This document shows positions 22,401-34,559 of a stretch of 64,000 bases of DNA, piece after piece. The position numbers and the translations under genes were made by a program. This stretch comes from Litsea cubeba. Lineage: Eukaryota > Streptophyta > Magnoliopsida > Laurales > Lauraceae. The stretch spans positions 6,813,529 through 6,877,528 of the forward strand of contig CM022949.1 in the NCBI GenBank assembly GCA_012931725.1. The letters run 5' to 3'. The first letter of the stretch is position 1, and each line of letters starts with the position of its first letter. Under the pieces are notes generated by a model. That model ran no database searches. It was not told where the DNA came from and saw only the letters and a list, made by a program, of their open reading frames with translations.

Positions 22401-22911
22401 CAAACATTGCAATATTGAACGCTGCTGAAGTGAAAAAAAAGTTTATATGAGGCCCATCTCCTGAGGCCAACATTATGCAAAGGCTGAAGTGCTACATTAA
22501 AGCATTAAGCCCTGAGCTAGGCCATGCCGTGCAAGTATGCAACGGATTCCATCACGCCTGCCACATAAACCCTAAAAAGTTTCAAAGAAGAACATCAACA
22601 AATCCTACAACACTTCTCTCCAAACATACTTGCCACATATTTATACCCTAAAAATCAAAGAATCTAGAAACCAAGACTCCCGCAGTACAACATCATCAAA
22701 ATACAACCACATAAAAACCATTATAAGAAATAGCAACCATTAATTTAAAACATGGTTTCGAACCCCATATATTGAAGAAAGAAGTCAAAAGAATCAAAAT
22801 GAGGAAAATCCAAATCGATTGACAAACTTCTCATATGAGTCCAAATAAAATGATGGAAACCAAATGCAAGACGTTTAGGGTTTGGATATAAATGATACCA
22901 AAACGTGGAGC
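22401..22911. other. Intergenic, nothing recognised
   Basis: No gene, RNA or repeat identified. Confidence 0.4.
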
Positions 22912-22919
22912 ATCACCAA

Positions 22920-23061
22920 CTATGATGCATGGATACTTCAAAATGGGCAACGTATCGTGTCGTATCGTATCCGATACTTCACTTTTTATGTGTAAATTCT
23001 GTATCCCTACCGTGTCTATGACGTGTCCTTGCCGTATCCATGCCGTATCCGTGCATCATAG
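22920..23061. mobile_element. hAT-like MITE, 142 bp
   Basis: Ends CTATGATGCATGGATAC and, inverted, CTATGATGCACGGATAC match at 16 of 17 bases. Flanks ATCACCAA (22912-22919) and ACCACCAA (23062-23069) match at 7 of 8, fitting an 8-bp hAT duplication. The inside is a string of CGTATC/CCGTATC motifs. Confidence 0.8.
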
Positions 23062-23285
23062 ACCACCAAAGCAGGAACGTGACAAGGAGAACTGACTATT
23101 TTGAAGTAGACTCCATTTGGCAATGATATATCTTACTACTACAGTTGTGATTTCAATTCCACAAAGAACCAAACTTCTAGAAATGGCTACAAAAATTACT
23201 GAATTTTATCAAGTAACAAAACATCTTCAGCTTAAATGAAATAAAGTGAGAAATGCATTCCATGATCCATCCACCACAAATGGAT

Positions 23286-23320
<35 letters not shown>
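23286..23320 (+). repeat. Poly-G tract (35 G)
   Basis: An unbroken run of 35 G. Potential G-quadruplex; an exact length this great is suspect in any assembly. Confidence 0.9.
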
Positions 23321-23322
<2 letters not shown>

Positions 23323-23415
23323 AAGAAATCCACCAAGTTTTAGAGAATTACATAAACAAAGGAGAAGACAATTAAAACGAAACCAAACCTACAACACTTT
23401 AACAAGTAAACAAAG

Positions 23416-25851
23416 TGTCACGTCCATCGAATCCGATTAGAGAATAAACCGGATTCGGTGAGTGAAATTTATGACTAATTAAATTTTTTATCTTTTAAGC
23501 CCAAGGATCATAAGTTCGCTGTGAGGATATTATATTTCAAGCCTCAAGTCATTAATGAACTGAGCACTTTCTGAATCATTAAAAATTTCGAAGAATGGAA
23601 CAAATCGAATAAAAGCAATGGCAATCCACATATTGCTAGATTCTCCTATTACCAAAGCAACAAGAGCACTCAATAAATAAACGCACTTTATTACCGAGGT
23701 AACAAGAGTACTCGATCAATTACCAAACCATATAAAATGGACGGAACGATCTAACCCCTAACCATATAAAATGGACGGAACACTCAATAACCGTAGCCAT
23801 GGCCGGAGCAATCAATGGGGGTCCAAACTACAGTTGGCAATAATTTTTAAGGATCCCAAACCAGGTGATCAGCCCGAAGAGATACCCAAGCTTAGAGGTG
23901 CCAAACACAATCTGAAATCAATATAAATCAATCATTGCAATACATTTTTATCGATAAGAGAAACTACTCTGAACAATTTCCAGAAAACAATATCGAACAA
24001 TACAAACGAGTAGTCTTACAGCTTTTTCAAACGTGGCAAACCACTCAAATCTATTTCAAAATAATTTGTAGAAAATATACAAATATCTCTAACTTGGAAT
24101 GAAGTAGTGTATAATGGTTTAATGGCTTACTTAGGGTCATCTCAAGACAAACTTAGTCTCTTAATGTTGACTTATAAGAAGGGAGTTTGGTACCAATAAA
24201 GATCTTCAACATTTAAGGTCATAAAGTATGCGTTAAGACTTATAAAATTCCCCGAGTAATTCTCGCATCAAGCCTTTCTCTCATTTTTTTCCATTCAATT
24301 TATACAATTCGAAGTATTACAATTCATTTTAATCATTCCCGGGCTTCCATGCATTAATAGGGGTTCAACGGGCTCCAAAACAGGGAGAAAAGAAGGCTGG
24401 GCCCAGGCCCGCTGCTGCCTTGGTCCGCTCGAGCGGCCCAAGGCCCACTCGAGCAGACTGAGCCACTACCTAATCCTGCGCAAGCAGTGGCCTGGTCCCG
24501 GTCCAGTGCAAAAATCGCACTTTTTTGCATTTTTTTTGTGATTCTTTTCTCCCTCTTTCTCTTCCACTTGCATTCTCATACATTTTGGGCTTCTCCTAGC
24601 CTCAACAACTTCATTCAAACATCCATACACTAATTCATTCCAAAAATTCTGACATGAATAAAAACATTTTCACCAAAGCATTAACATTTTGATATGTACA
24701 AACCTGATTCAGAGATGATTCATTGAAACAACACTTAAAGAAAGATAGATATAAACCCATCATTTGAACATTCTAAAGACTAATCCATTTATTGAAAGGA
24801 GAAAACAACATAAAAGAGAGGGTGTAGAGATTCAACAATTTTAAGAAATGAAACCCTTAATCACTTCAAATAACATGCAACCCATTATCCGAAATATTTA
24901 CTTGCCTTGGCTAAGAAGATAATCAAAAACACACTCCAAGAAACCCCCAATCTCAGCTACTCCAATCTACAACAAAACCCCCAATATAACAAGATTAGAA
25001 TGAACTCTCAAAGAACCCTTTGCATGTATGAAGAAAAGGTTCTAAAGGTCTAGAAAACCAAGATTTTCAAGAGGGGAAGCCACTGTCAACCTTTCTACGG
25101 CCCTATACAATAAGAAAAGCTAGGATAAGAGATGGGTTCCAGATGGATTTCTTCAAGAATGGTACCAATAGGATGCTAAAGGTGAGGAGATCGAAGAGAT
25201 TTGTGAACTCATATCTCCAAATAACACTCAAGAAGTATGCATGCAAGAGGAGAGAGAGTGACTGGAAAGGAAGAAGAAGAGCTCCCAGCTGTTGTAGAAA
25301 AATGAAGGGAAATGAGGAAGAAGAACCCATGTGGTTTTAAGTGAGTGAGTGGGATGGGTCCCATGGGCCCTAATACTTCACATAGCTGGAACTATCACTT
25401 GTGGTCCCGAATGAAATCGACGAAGTAGATAAAGTTGATCGTCGAAATATCTAGTTTTCAAAAAGTCTATTTTCCTTATGATTTACAAATTTCAAAATTT
25501 ATGCACAGATTTAGTGTGAAAAGTCATTTTTGCCCCTTTTTTTCTTGAAAAATGCGATTTCTGAGTTTCAAATTCAAATGGACGAAACATAAAAGTTGTT
25601 AAGATCAATAAAACAAATCAAAACAAGTAAAAATTGGATTTTTTTTAAATAAAAAAAATTCCAAAAAAGCACGCGTCACATGGGCGCCCCGGCCCGCGTT
25701 AAACTAATTCTAATGGCTCTCAAAATTCCCCAAAACTATTGAAAAGTCTTATCTCACCAAAGACTATTCTAATCATCCTCTAATCCCACTTAGAGACTAA
25801 TCACGGCTAAAATAATGATTAAATATACTAAACCTGGGTCGAGGTCTGACA
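23416..25851 (-). repeat. Ty3/Gypsy (Tekay/Del-like) LTR
   Basis: Read on the minus strand it starts TGTCAGACCTCGACCCAGG, almost as the LTRs at 57720 and 59090 do, and ends GATTCGATGGACGTGACA. Shared internal landmarks are GAATTTTGAGAG, GAAAACTAGATATTTCG and CGATCAACTTT. CCGCTCGAGCGG, a perfect palindrome, lies near 24425. The flanks CAAAG and TCTCC do not match and I see no primer-binding site or polypurine tract, so it may be a product of unequal recombination or a remnant of a broken element. Confidence 0.72.
24420..24460. promoter_or_regulatory. CTCGAG palindromes in the LTR
   Basis: CCGCTCGAGCGG, then CCACTCGAGCAG. This is the position class where the related LTRs carry GATCGATC-, GGTCGACC- or GGCTAACC-type repeats. 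Confidence 0.55.
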
Positions 25852-26385
25852 TCTCCGGCCAGTTCAGCTGTTAGAAGATTGAAGTTAGGCCAAATAATGT
25901 TGAAGTGGCCTGAAACTTCATGTGTACTCTTCTCTTGGCTGTTTTGAGAGATCTTGCAGTTTTTGTTTGATTCTGACAAGATTTGATTTTTCTTGAAGTA
26001 ACATGACCTGTTTGTTGTAGGCTACGGTTTCATGTGGCTTCTTAATGTTGAAGAGGCAAAGTGACTTTTTTGGTGCCAACACGTAATATATGAATTCCTA
26101 GACAACCCATCGAAACACACCAAGCGATGTGCTTCGATTTTAATTCCCATTAATCGTCAAGTGAGAGTAGTTTATGGTTTCCAACATCTATTGGCCCAAA
26201 CCTAGGTTAACAGTCTTATTTCCAAATAAACGTGACCTGGATCATTAATCCTAGTATAGCATTACTTTCCGATCTTTGATTGTAATGAAACCGAAACCAT
26301 TGGATTCTACATCTCAAGGGCTTTCCATCAATTTATTACATGTGGAAATCCAATGGACATATTAAAAGTTACAAAAAATCAAAGT
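25852..26385. other. Intergenic, nothing recognised
   Basis: Sequence between two minus-strand LTRs. No gene or named repeat. Confidence 0.4.
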
Positions 26386-27717
26386 TGTCATGCCCAGCGA
26401 ACCTACACCCTTCGATCGATCAGACAGAAGGTCCGATTGATCGGCACTAAACGGATCCCAATTAGTGCACCCAGTCCGATCGATCGGACAGAGGCCCGAT
26501 CGATCAGACCTATGCACCTCCCAGTTAGCTGCGGGTTTCCTCTGTCCGATAGATCGCACAGAGTGCTTGATCGATCGGACAGTGGACAACCCTCAGTTAA
26601 CTGGTGCATGTTCACTGTCCGATAGATCGCAGTAGACCTACAACCCTGAAATTGGGTTTCTGCCCTCTTCCTCCTTAGGTCACTCCATGGCTAAACCTAC
26701 GAAAATGAGCCACCATGCTCCATATTCATCACATTCATCAATTACATCCATTCTAGTAAATTAAAAACATCATAGGATTACCAATTATGAATTAAACCAA
26801 CCCAAATCCCTTAACCTAATCAAGCATGTCAATCCCAAATTAATATTAGAAACATGCTTGGAATTAGGGAGATCTACCAAGAAAGCATAGCTAATCAATA
26901 GAAAACATACACACATGCTTAATCATAAAATACAGATCTACTTGCCTCAAACAAAATGAAGATGGAAATGGGGGAAAAACTAAAGGAGAAGCTCAACTAC
27001 CACGAAATCCCCAATCTAACCCACTCAAAAGCAATCTAGAACACCAAGAAGAAGAAAGGAAATAACAAGATCAAGAGTAGGGTAAATCTAAACCGAAAGG
27101 AAGATGATTAGAAATATGAGGGTAAGAAAAAGCTTACCAAACTGATATCAATGGAAGGAGGAGATTAAGAGGATGAAGGTGAGCGGTTCGGATCTTTGAG
27201 GATGATCTTCCCAAGTATAGTTCTGGAGCTTTGAGAAGATGACGAAAATGAAGGGGCGGCTCTATAGCTTTCGTTAAAGAAATTAAAAAATGAATCGATT
27301 AGGGTTAATCCCTACTTAAGAAGAAGAGAGGGGGAAAAGACAAATTTGCCCTTAAGTGGGTCCGGTGAAGGAATGGACTAGTTTGAAGGGTTTCTAATCG
27401 CCAGATTGCGACGGTCCAAGAGATAAAATGATCGACGTGATGAGATCCTTTCCAATGAAGCCAAAAACCACGGCGACTAAATTTTTTTGAAAAAACACTC
27501 AATTTTTCCTAAATTGTAAATTACCCCCTTATTATGATCAACGAACTCGGAATCGCACGAAACTTCGCAGACACTATTCTAACTCTAAAAGAAACTCGCT
27601 CATGATCTAAACCCATTTAAATATCTAAAATATAATTAATTACAATAATTACTAAATAAACGGGCCAACGAGCTTGCTGTTGGGCCCAACTGACCCAATA
27701 AAGTTGAGGACTTTACA
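26386..27717 (-). repeat. Probable Gypsy LTR, 1.3 kb
   Basis: On the minus strand it would start TGTAAAGTCCTCAACTTTATT and end GGTTCGCTGGGCATGACA, like other LTRs here. The minus-strand stretch near 27300 resembles their promoter region (CTTCTTAAGTAGGGATT). A cluster of GATCGATC palindromes lies at 26412-26640. The flanks AAAGT and TAGAG do not match and the palindromes lie unusually close to the LTR end, so an internal deletion is likely. Boundaries are tentative. Confidence 0.5.
26412..26640. repeat. GATCGATC palindrome cluster
   Basis: TCCGATCGATCGGA (perfect 14-bp palindrome) and variants such as GTCCGATAGATCG and CCGATTGATCGG occur about seven times in 230 bp, separated by similar spacers containing CAGTTAGCTG or CAGTTAACTGG. 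Confidence 0.8.
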
Positions 27718-28171
27718 TAGAGACTCACCCATTTCGATCTTGACAATTTTCTCCATCACCCACGTCATCATTCTCAGTGGAAACTACGGGAGGGCCTCTT
27801 ATCTTCTTGTTCCAAGGCCTCGCCTAACCATAAAGAAAACGAGGAATTCAAATCATAAGATTCATCATAAGGCAGTGGTGGTTGGCCCCTTGCACGTGCT
27901 CCTCCACTAGTGTCAAGTTGCCGGACTAGGAGGAAGAGATGGAGAAAGAGCGAGTGCCTGGATGCGACTGAGTAACAATTACTAGTTCCTATCAATCACA
28001 GATCAATAGAGAGAGAGAGAGTAACAGAAGCATATAAAACACTAAACCCCCACCCAATTCATCCCATCTTCCCTAAACTAAAATCCTCAATTTTGCAAGT
28101 AAGGAAAGGAAAAAAGAGAGAGAGAGAGAGAGAAAGGGAGCCAAATAGAATCCAGAATTCACCAAATCAAA
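27718..28171. other. Intergenic with (AG)n tracts
   Basis: Contains AG runs near 28008 and 28110. No gene recognised. Confidence 0.45.
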
Positions 28172-28680
28172 TCAAACCCTCAATATATGCAACTTGCTAG
28201 AGAAGACGATTGTGACCCAACCCGGCTGGGACAACGACCACTGCAGCTGCATTGATCTCCGCCCCAGTCATATACGCCAAAATTGGATCCAGACCCCCTT
28301 TCCACCGGCTGCTCGATCGACGACAAGTCCCAAAGTCAGAGCCTGGGAATCATCCCTGGCGGTTGCAAATGTGGCGGGAAGCTATGGGCGCCCAGGCGAT
28401 GGAATTCACACTAGCCTGGTGGCACTGGAAACTCCACCACCAGCAACATCGGGAACCGAATGTCGAGCACGACGACCTTGGCAATGTCCATGATGATCGT
28501 GGCAATGTAGCGGGGGTCCTGCATAGTTCCACCAGAATCGGATGAGGGGTGTGTCCGGCTCGGTGCTCTCATAGATGATGGTGGAGTGCTCCTTGTCCCG
28601 AAGGTCAAAGACGCGCACGAAGCCGTCGGCGGGAGACGGAAGCGAAGACCCCAACGTTTGCCCCAGGCGATGTTGCAGAG
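28172..28680 (-). pseudogene. LWD/AN11-type WD40 protein, C-terminal half
   Basis: On the minus strand the frames carry, in order: IAWG, GVFASVS, DGFVRVFDLRDKEHSTIIYE, a PDTPLIRFWWN segment, DPRYIATIIMD...VVVLDIR, a SVNSIAWAP..RHIC repeat, then MQLQWSLSQPGWV and FSSKLHILRV followed by a stop at 28172-28174. This order is that of the last WD repeats of plant LWD1/LWD2 (LIGHT-REGULATED WD), WD40 scaffolds of the circadian clock of about 340 residues. About 170 are represented. At least four frame changes break it and the N-terminal half is missing. The higher GC content than its surroundings suits a gene-derived insert. Either a retrocopy or a fragment of a duplicated gene is possible. Confidence 0.85.
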
Positions 28681-28919
28681 AGGGAGATAAAGGGGGTAAG
28701 GGAAACAAAACGATTGGGGATATGAGAGAGAGAGAGGAGGAGATTGTGACATAAAAATGTAATATAACTTTTAGCGAGGTGCCAGTTATGCCCGCAAAAA
28801 AAAAAAAATTTACCCGCCCTCTGTACGATAGACACTAAAAAAAAACATTTCACCCTCGAAAGTTTTGGCCGCCGCAACATATGCAATGTGGAAAGAAAAA
28901 AATCTTCCCGCAATTCATT

Positions 28920-29095
28920 GGTGTCATTGGATCAAGGTTTTTACCGACGGCTGCATCGAAGGCTATCGATAAAATAATTTAGAAATTACCTTACAACGGG
29001 GGGCAGACTGGCTGCCACTATAAGTGTCTTATAGCATCACATTTAAGTGGCCGCCACTATAAGTTCGACACTAAAAATGTATTTTTCTTGTAGTG
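28920..29095. mobile_element. CACTA-like right end fragment
   Basis: Ends TATTTTTCTTGTAGTG, the inverted CACTACAAGAAAAATA terminus, after repeated GGC(T/C)GCCACTATAAGT motifs at about 29006 and 29049. No left end was found, so this is a fragment or a very small deletion derivative. Confidence 0.5.
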
Positions 29096-30099
29096 TTTTA
29101 AAGAGACAAAAGATCACAGGTCTTGTTTTTTTTTCTGATGAGAATTGTAATTCACCTTTCACAGCAACAAAATATTGCTTCTCACGGTAAACACAAAATC
29201 GCCTTTCACATGAAAAAAACATCGCCTTTCACAGCAAACAAATGAAATTCATCTTTCAAGACATCCAAACTCCAAATTATGTCTGTTTTTAAACACATTA
29301 TGCAATAAGAGTTGGAAAAAAGATTATTTTATTTTCTGCATGAAAAGGTTGATCTACGGATCACCGCTTGTTGTTTTCACGTAAATTCAAAAATTGGCAT
29401 ATATGTACAGAAAAGAAAAAGCGGTTGTTCGCTCGTCTCCGGTCTCGAAAGGGTTGGACCCCACGGATTCCTACATCCGCTGACACAGGTAGTCCCGGAG
29501 CAATCTACTAACATTTTGAATCTAATTAGTTGCTGGAAATTTCTCCATACTTTTACTTAGTCATTTTATCACATTTCTTGCATAGTTTACATGTAGTTTG
29601 ATCTAGTTAGTTAACTAGTATAGTTTATTTCCTTTATCAATTACTTGTTTAAATCTTGCTTAGAATAGTTTATTGAATAACTAACTTGCTGTTTTATTTA
29701 CTTGCCTTTTTTAGACAACGTATGTTTGATCCAATTAATACATACATCTTTTAGTTCCAAATATCTATCTCTTAGTTCAATTCTACTTTACTTGGATTCA
29801 AAACTATTTGTTCCATTCTCTCTCGTGTGACGATAATCCGAACTCTTTAGTCTTTTACTACCTGACGACACCATAATCTTGTCGGTTAAGTGTTGCACAT
29901 CTTTGTGTCAATCAGTATGCTTTAGTAGTTACCGCCGAATCAACAAATCATGAACATTGACTCTCCATTGTTGATCCCCAGAGATGAAGTCAATGTGAGG
30001 GACTTCGACAAGTGATCTTCTTGTTAAACCTTTGAAACAATTGATTTGATTTCCAATGACCCAATTGGATTTTTTTGGAAATGGCATGACAATGGATCT
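29096..30099. other. Intergenic, nothing recognised
   Basis: Three short related phrases (CGCCTTTCACA..AAACA) near 29150-29240, otherwise no signal. No RT motif was recognised on the minus strand beside the next relic. Confidence 0.4.
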
Positions 30100-31250
30100 A
30101 CCGGATGTTCAATCTTCTTGCTAACTTGATCAGAGTCTTCAATGTATGCTTGTCTTTGCTCTTCCTAGACCTTTTGCGGCTATTGACTGACATTACTTAT
30201 ATCAATATTGGTTGTACCCATGAAATCAGCTTTGTCATGAACTTGCTCTTTGATGTCAACCTTGATGTATTCTGGCATGACTTGTGGTGCAGTCATGACT
30301 TTTATTTTGACTGTTTGCTCCTTTTGTGACTTTCTTGTGGAAGGTGATGATGCAAACGAAAACGGGGTTGTTGAATTCATTGAAATGAGTCTAATCGTTT
30401 TTTCCATTCCACAAAAAAGTATATGTGTTCTCATCTTTATCATTGTGCAATTTTCGATCAAAAAGCCATGGACGCCCAAAAAGGATATGAGCAATATTCA
30501 TATGGATCACATCACACCAAATTTCGTCCTCATAACTGCCAATCTTGAATGTTGCCAAATATCTATGAGTCACAAGGATGACATCACCATTAGACCATGT
30601 AATTTGGTAGGACTTAGGAAGCTTCTCAATGGACAAATTAAGTTTGTCAATAACCTCTTGTGTGATAACATCTATTGCACTACCATTGTCAATGATCACA
30701 TTAACTGACCTGTCTTTGACTCTTACCCGTGTGTGAGATTTATGAGTCTGTCTCCATTCCTCTTCTCCCTTTTCGTTTGTATTGAGGAGTCTGCGAAGGA
30801 AAAGAGTGGGATTGTCTTCTCCTACAAAAAGTCTTTCCACAGTATGGGCTCTTGATCTTTGCTGAAATTTTTCTTCTTCTATGTGGGCTTTTTGTCAACA
30901 TTGTTTCCTGCGAGACCTTCTAAGCATATATGCTCAACATGGAGGGCTTCTAAGTATGCCTCTTGACTTGTTTTGCAATAATTCATATTTGCCAAGATGT
31001 CTAGTCTCAAGCCTTGGATATAATGAGCTAAATCATGCATTTCATCTTCATCCAGTTCACATGTCATGCAATTCTTGAAATTGGGAGTTATATTCATCCG
31101 CCGTCAAATTATTTTGCTTCAAATTAAGAAATGGTCAAAGTACAACTCATTCGCAAAATACCAGTCTCCATATGTAAGCTTGTACTTAATTCTTTGAATT
31201 TCAGTTAAGTTCCCAAAGATTTTCATGATGGTGTGAATCAAGAACCTTAG
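30100..31250 (-). pseudogene. Ty3/Gypsy gag-protease relic
   Basis: On the minus strand the gag part includes KQNNLTADEYNSQFQELHDM-like sequence and YIQGLRLDILANMN (about 30879-31130), as in Gypsy capsid domains. The protease follows at 30391-30740 with IIDNGSAIDVI (Asp-x-Gly active site), ITWSNGD, DEIWCDVIHMNIAHILFGRP and WLFDRK. A frameshift near 30400-30480 moves the end (IRLISMN) to another frame. The LGRPW-type motif points to the CRM/Reina side of the chromoviruses; this assignment is by memory of family sequence. No LTR or RT is attached. Confidence 0.78.
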
Positions 31251-31441
31251 AATAAGTGTCGCATAGTCTCAGTCGGGTTTGGTTGATCTCATTGGATGAT
31301 AAATTATTTTTTCTGCTGGGGTCTAGGATCTGATTTCTTTTTTTTTTTTTTTTAAACTAGTGGGCTGGGTTGAGTCTGGACTCAGATCAGGTCCAGACTG
31401 CAAGTCAGGCCCAAACTGTAGAAGGCTAGGCCAGCTGGAGC

Positions 31442-32328
31442 CATTGGCGGACCCATGTGTTGGGCTGGGGGCTTCAGCCCCCACCCAACTTAAAAAATGC
31501 CCATAAGGGCTTAAGGCCGCATGGCCCAGCCCCCACTTCAAATGAGACCAAAGTCCCCCTTATCGTTCTCCAATTTCAAAAGACCGACTCGAGTACTCTC
31601 CCTCTTTCTCGGTCAATAAATACTTCAAAACCATGGACTGCCGTAGCATTTTCTAATCATGAAAGAAATATTCTTTTCGCGTAAGACAACTTACTACTTG
31701 AAACTCTTAGTTTTATTTCTCTCAATTTATGAAATCTTTATTTAAAAAGAAACACGACAATGGAGAAATTATTGATGTGTATATTTTTTTAACCAAGGGT
31801 GCCTTAGTTTCTCTCATTTTTATTGATGACATGAGGAAAACCCCTCATTTTTTTTTTAGTAAGGGTGTCTTAAATTTTTATTGATGTGTTGTATTTTTAT
31901 GGTTATGTCCATGCATAATGATTCAAATGGAGTGGTCTACTTGTTTGTTTTCTTTGTTCTAGAAATTTTATTTTATTTAGTGGAAATTGATTATTTGAGA
32001 ATTAAATGGTTTTGACTAAATGAATAAATATGTTTAAACCAAATCTTTCTAGGCTAAAATTCTGCTCTAACTATTCTTGTTTAGACCATTGAGTGTATAT
32101 TGGAGTGTGCATTTCTATGATTATTGGGCTTGAGTAGGATATTGATGCATTTCATATTCTTCTTCGCTATTCTCAAGTATAGGAGTTCATATTCTTCTCC
32201 ATTATTTTCCCGAACACATTTTTTTTTTGTGTCATTATTAATGTGAAGAAATACAACAAAATAATAATTGAGTTTTTCAATTGACCATTGTGAGCCCCCC
32301 TCAAATGAAAATCCTGGGTCCGCCACTG
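31442..32328. mobile_element. hAT non-autonomous element, copy A (887 bp)
   Basis: Ends CATTGGCGGACCC and, inverted, CAGTGGCGGACCC. GCTGGAGC flanks it on both sides (31434-31441, 32329-32336), a perfect 8-bp duplication. A second member of the family lies at 51507-52418. No transposase frame. Confidence 0.9.
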
Positions 32329-32336
32329 GCTGGAGC

Positions 32337-32783
32337 TTGGATTACACGTGGGAATAAAGACCCTTTCTTTTTTCTTTGTTTTTTTAATACTATCTCTGTT
32401 GGTACGGGTTTTGGGTCGAACCCAAACTCAGCGAACCTAATGACGTGTAAAGGAGACAAGTGCTGGATACTTTTAGCTGGCTTCTGCGAGAAGCAGTGAA
32501 TGAACGAAAATAAGAGAATGAGAGGGGCTTACGATTTGGACGCTGGGGCTAAACTAGGTTCAGTTCGGGTGTCGGGAAATGGGTTTGGGTCGGTGGGATG
32601 ACGACGGAGGATGGGTTAGGGTGTTCGGTTTGGTGGTTTGAGTAAGGCAGTGGGGGCCGTGGGGTGGTAGTGGTTTGGTGACGATGGTGAATGGATGGGT
32701 GATGTATGGTGACGATGATTGATGATAGACAATTGGATAGATAAAATCCGGAAAAGACTATTGTATTTTCGGGAACCACTCTT
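32337..32783 (-). other. Leader of an LTR element, truncated
   Basis: Lies downstream (minus strand) of the primer-binding site at 32784-32797. A minus frame at 32549-32779 is rich in Pro, His, Ser and Thr, possibly the variable N-terminus of a gag, but it has no recognisable domain. Confidence 0.35.
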
Positions 32784-32797
32784 CGGCTTTGATACCA
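32784..32797 (-). other. Primer-binding site (Met tRNA), minus strand
   Basis: The minus strand reads TGGTATCAAAGCCG, one base after the end of the LTR at 32799. It fixes the orientation of that LTR as a 5' LTR on the minus strand. Confidence 0.72.
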
Positions 32798-32798
32798 T

Positions 32799-33249
32799 TG
32801 GCGCAGTCAAGATCTGCGATCGATATGATAGATCAATCTACCGAATGATTGATCGAATTCAAGAGGGATTCCAGCCACTAGTACACAAACAAAACACTAG
32901 AGCAACCCATAAAGTCATGATAAACTCAAAGAAGTTCTTGATTAATGGAAGTAAGCATTCTAAATGCAATTGAGGCATGTCCTCTATTATAGAATGAGCA
33001 TTTTTCTTATGCACTAAGACTTTCTTAATAATTAAAGAAACCTAATTAAAAGAGAATGCTACTTGTATAACAATCCAAGTCAAATGAACTCCTAATTTAA
33101 AGACTTCTAAATAAATCAACTCTAAATATAATTTCTAATTAAATGGATATCCCATTGGACCTATGACAGGGGTTCAATGGGTCTGGCCTGCCGACCTATT
33201 ATCTGGCTGCATCACCCTTCAAAAAGAATTTTGAAACTATGGGTTAACA
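32799..33249 (-). repeat. 5' LTR of a truncated LTR element
   Basis: Minus strand starts TGTTAACCCATAGTTTC and ends CTTGACTGCGCCA, next to the primer-binding site. About 451 bp. The size and site fit Ty1/Copia. The outer boundary is inferred from TG...CA only; no second LTR was found. Confidence 0.55.
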
Positions 33250-33857
33250 GGTACGACTCAGATTCTCGATCCAAATTAAAACATTAAATTAAACAAAATT
33301 GTTGGTACCGCTAGGCCTGAAAATCTTTCTGATAGGTAACTACAATTGAATATAGAAAAAAGAGTACTTAGTGCTGATTGAGGGGATTTTCCATGAAAAG
33401 AAAGTCCTTAGAGGGAGGAAGTGTTTGTGAAGTGCGGCTCAAGGCGAAAACACGTTTTTTTTGTGGGGGAGAGGCAGGAATTCCAAATATTCACTTGGAA
33501 AAATGTATTATTTTTCATTCGTTTTCTATGTCAAAATGGCCTGCATTTAATAAGAGAAATGCATACGGAGTGGAAAGGGTCTTAATATCCACTTCCACAA
33601 AAATTGGGTGCGTGTTAGCAACCATAATCAATCAGATATATTTTCTCATTTGATTGCTTATATGATAGAATTTGCATGGACAAGATAAGATTCATTTTGA
33701 TCAAGTTGACACTGACAAATATGGCTAAGTGGATTCAATAGGCCGGACATCCAATTGAGCAGGCCCAACCAACATGGGCCACTACATGCTATCCTTCACC
33801 TGCCCTGAAATCTTTTTCCATCTTTATTCCACTTTCTTCTAGATCTTGCTTGGAAGG
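33250..33857. other. Intergenic, nothing recognised
   Basis: No gene or named repeat identified. Confidence 0.4.
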
Positions 33858-33865
33858 ATTCTTCT

Positions 33866-34540
33866 AGGGCTATAAGCGATCGGTTTTCGGTCTGTTTACG
33901 ACATATGACACCCGGGCCGAAACTTTTGATTTTACAATTTGCAATAATCGAAACCGACCAAAAAGTACATATACTGGACATTGGACACGACATTTCGGTT
34001 CGGCATCGGTTTTCAGTCGGCCTCGGTAATGAGATGGGCTTAAATCTTGTTGTGACTTCAACCATAAGATTTATATTTTTTTTGGCCTACAATCATAACT
34101 CAAAAATACTGTTTTGGGTCAAAATTATACATACCAAATTCAGCCTAGACTATAAAGTCATTACATATAATTACATACCAAGACAACTAGACAAAATCCA
34201 AAATATAAAAACCATTAAATCACTCCAAGTATGTGTGTCTGACTGTGTAAGACACTAAGACTTACACACGTGTAAGTCTTAACTCTTACGTGTAAATCTT
34301 ACACTTACACAGATACATATATGTATTTTGTCATATAAAAAATATATATAATATTTAGTAATTTGTTCGGTCGGTTCGGTTTTAACCGAACAGTTTTTAC
34401 ATAATTATAAAAATCGACTGTTGAAAAAAAATAGACTTACAAAAACAGTTTGGTCGGTTTTGTTAAAAAAAATCTATAAACCAGCCAAACGGTCAGTTCG
34501 GCCGGGCGTTCGGTTTTCACGGTTAATTTTGACAGCCCTA
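33866..34540. mobile_element. hAT MITE, 675 bp
   Basis: Ends AGGGCTATAAGCGATCGG and, inverted, TAGGGCTGTCAAAATTAACC. ATTCTTCT lies at 33858-33865 and again at 34541-34548. The outermost T is shared with the left duplication, so the exact left base is ambiguous. Subterminal GGTTCGGTTTT motifs resemble the 11281 element. Near 34258-34310 it holds an imperfect palindrome around ACTTACACACGTGTAAGT. Confidence 0.85.
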
Positions 34541-34559
34541 ATTCTTCTTCTTTTTTTAG

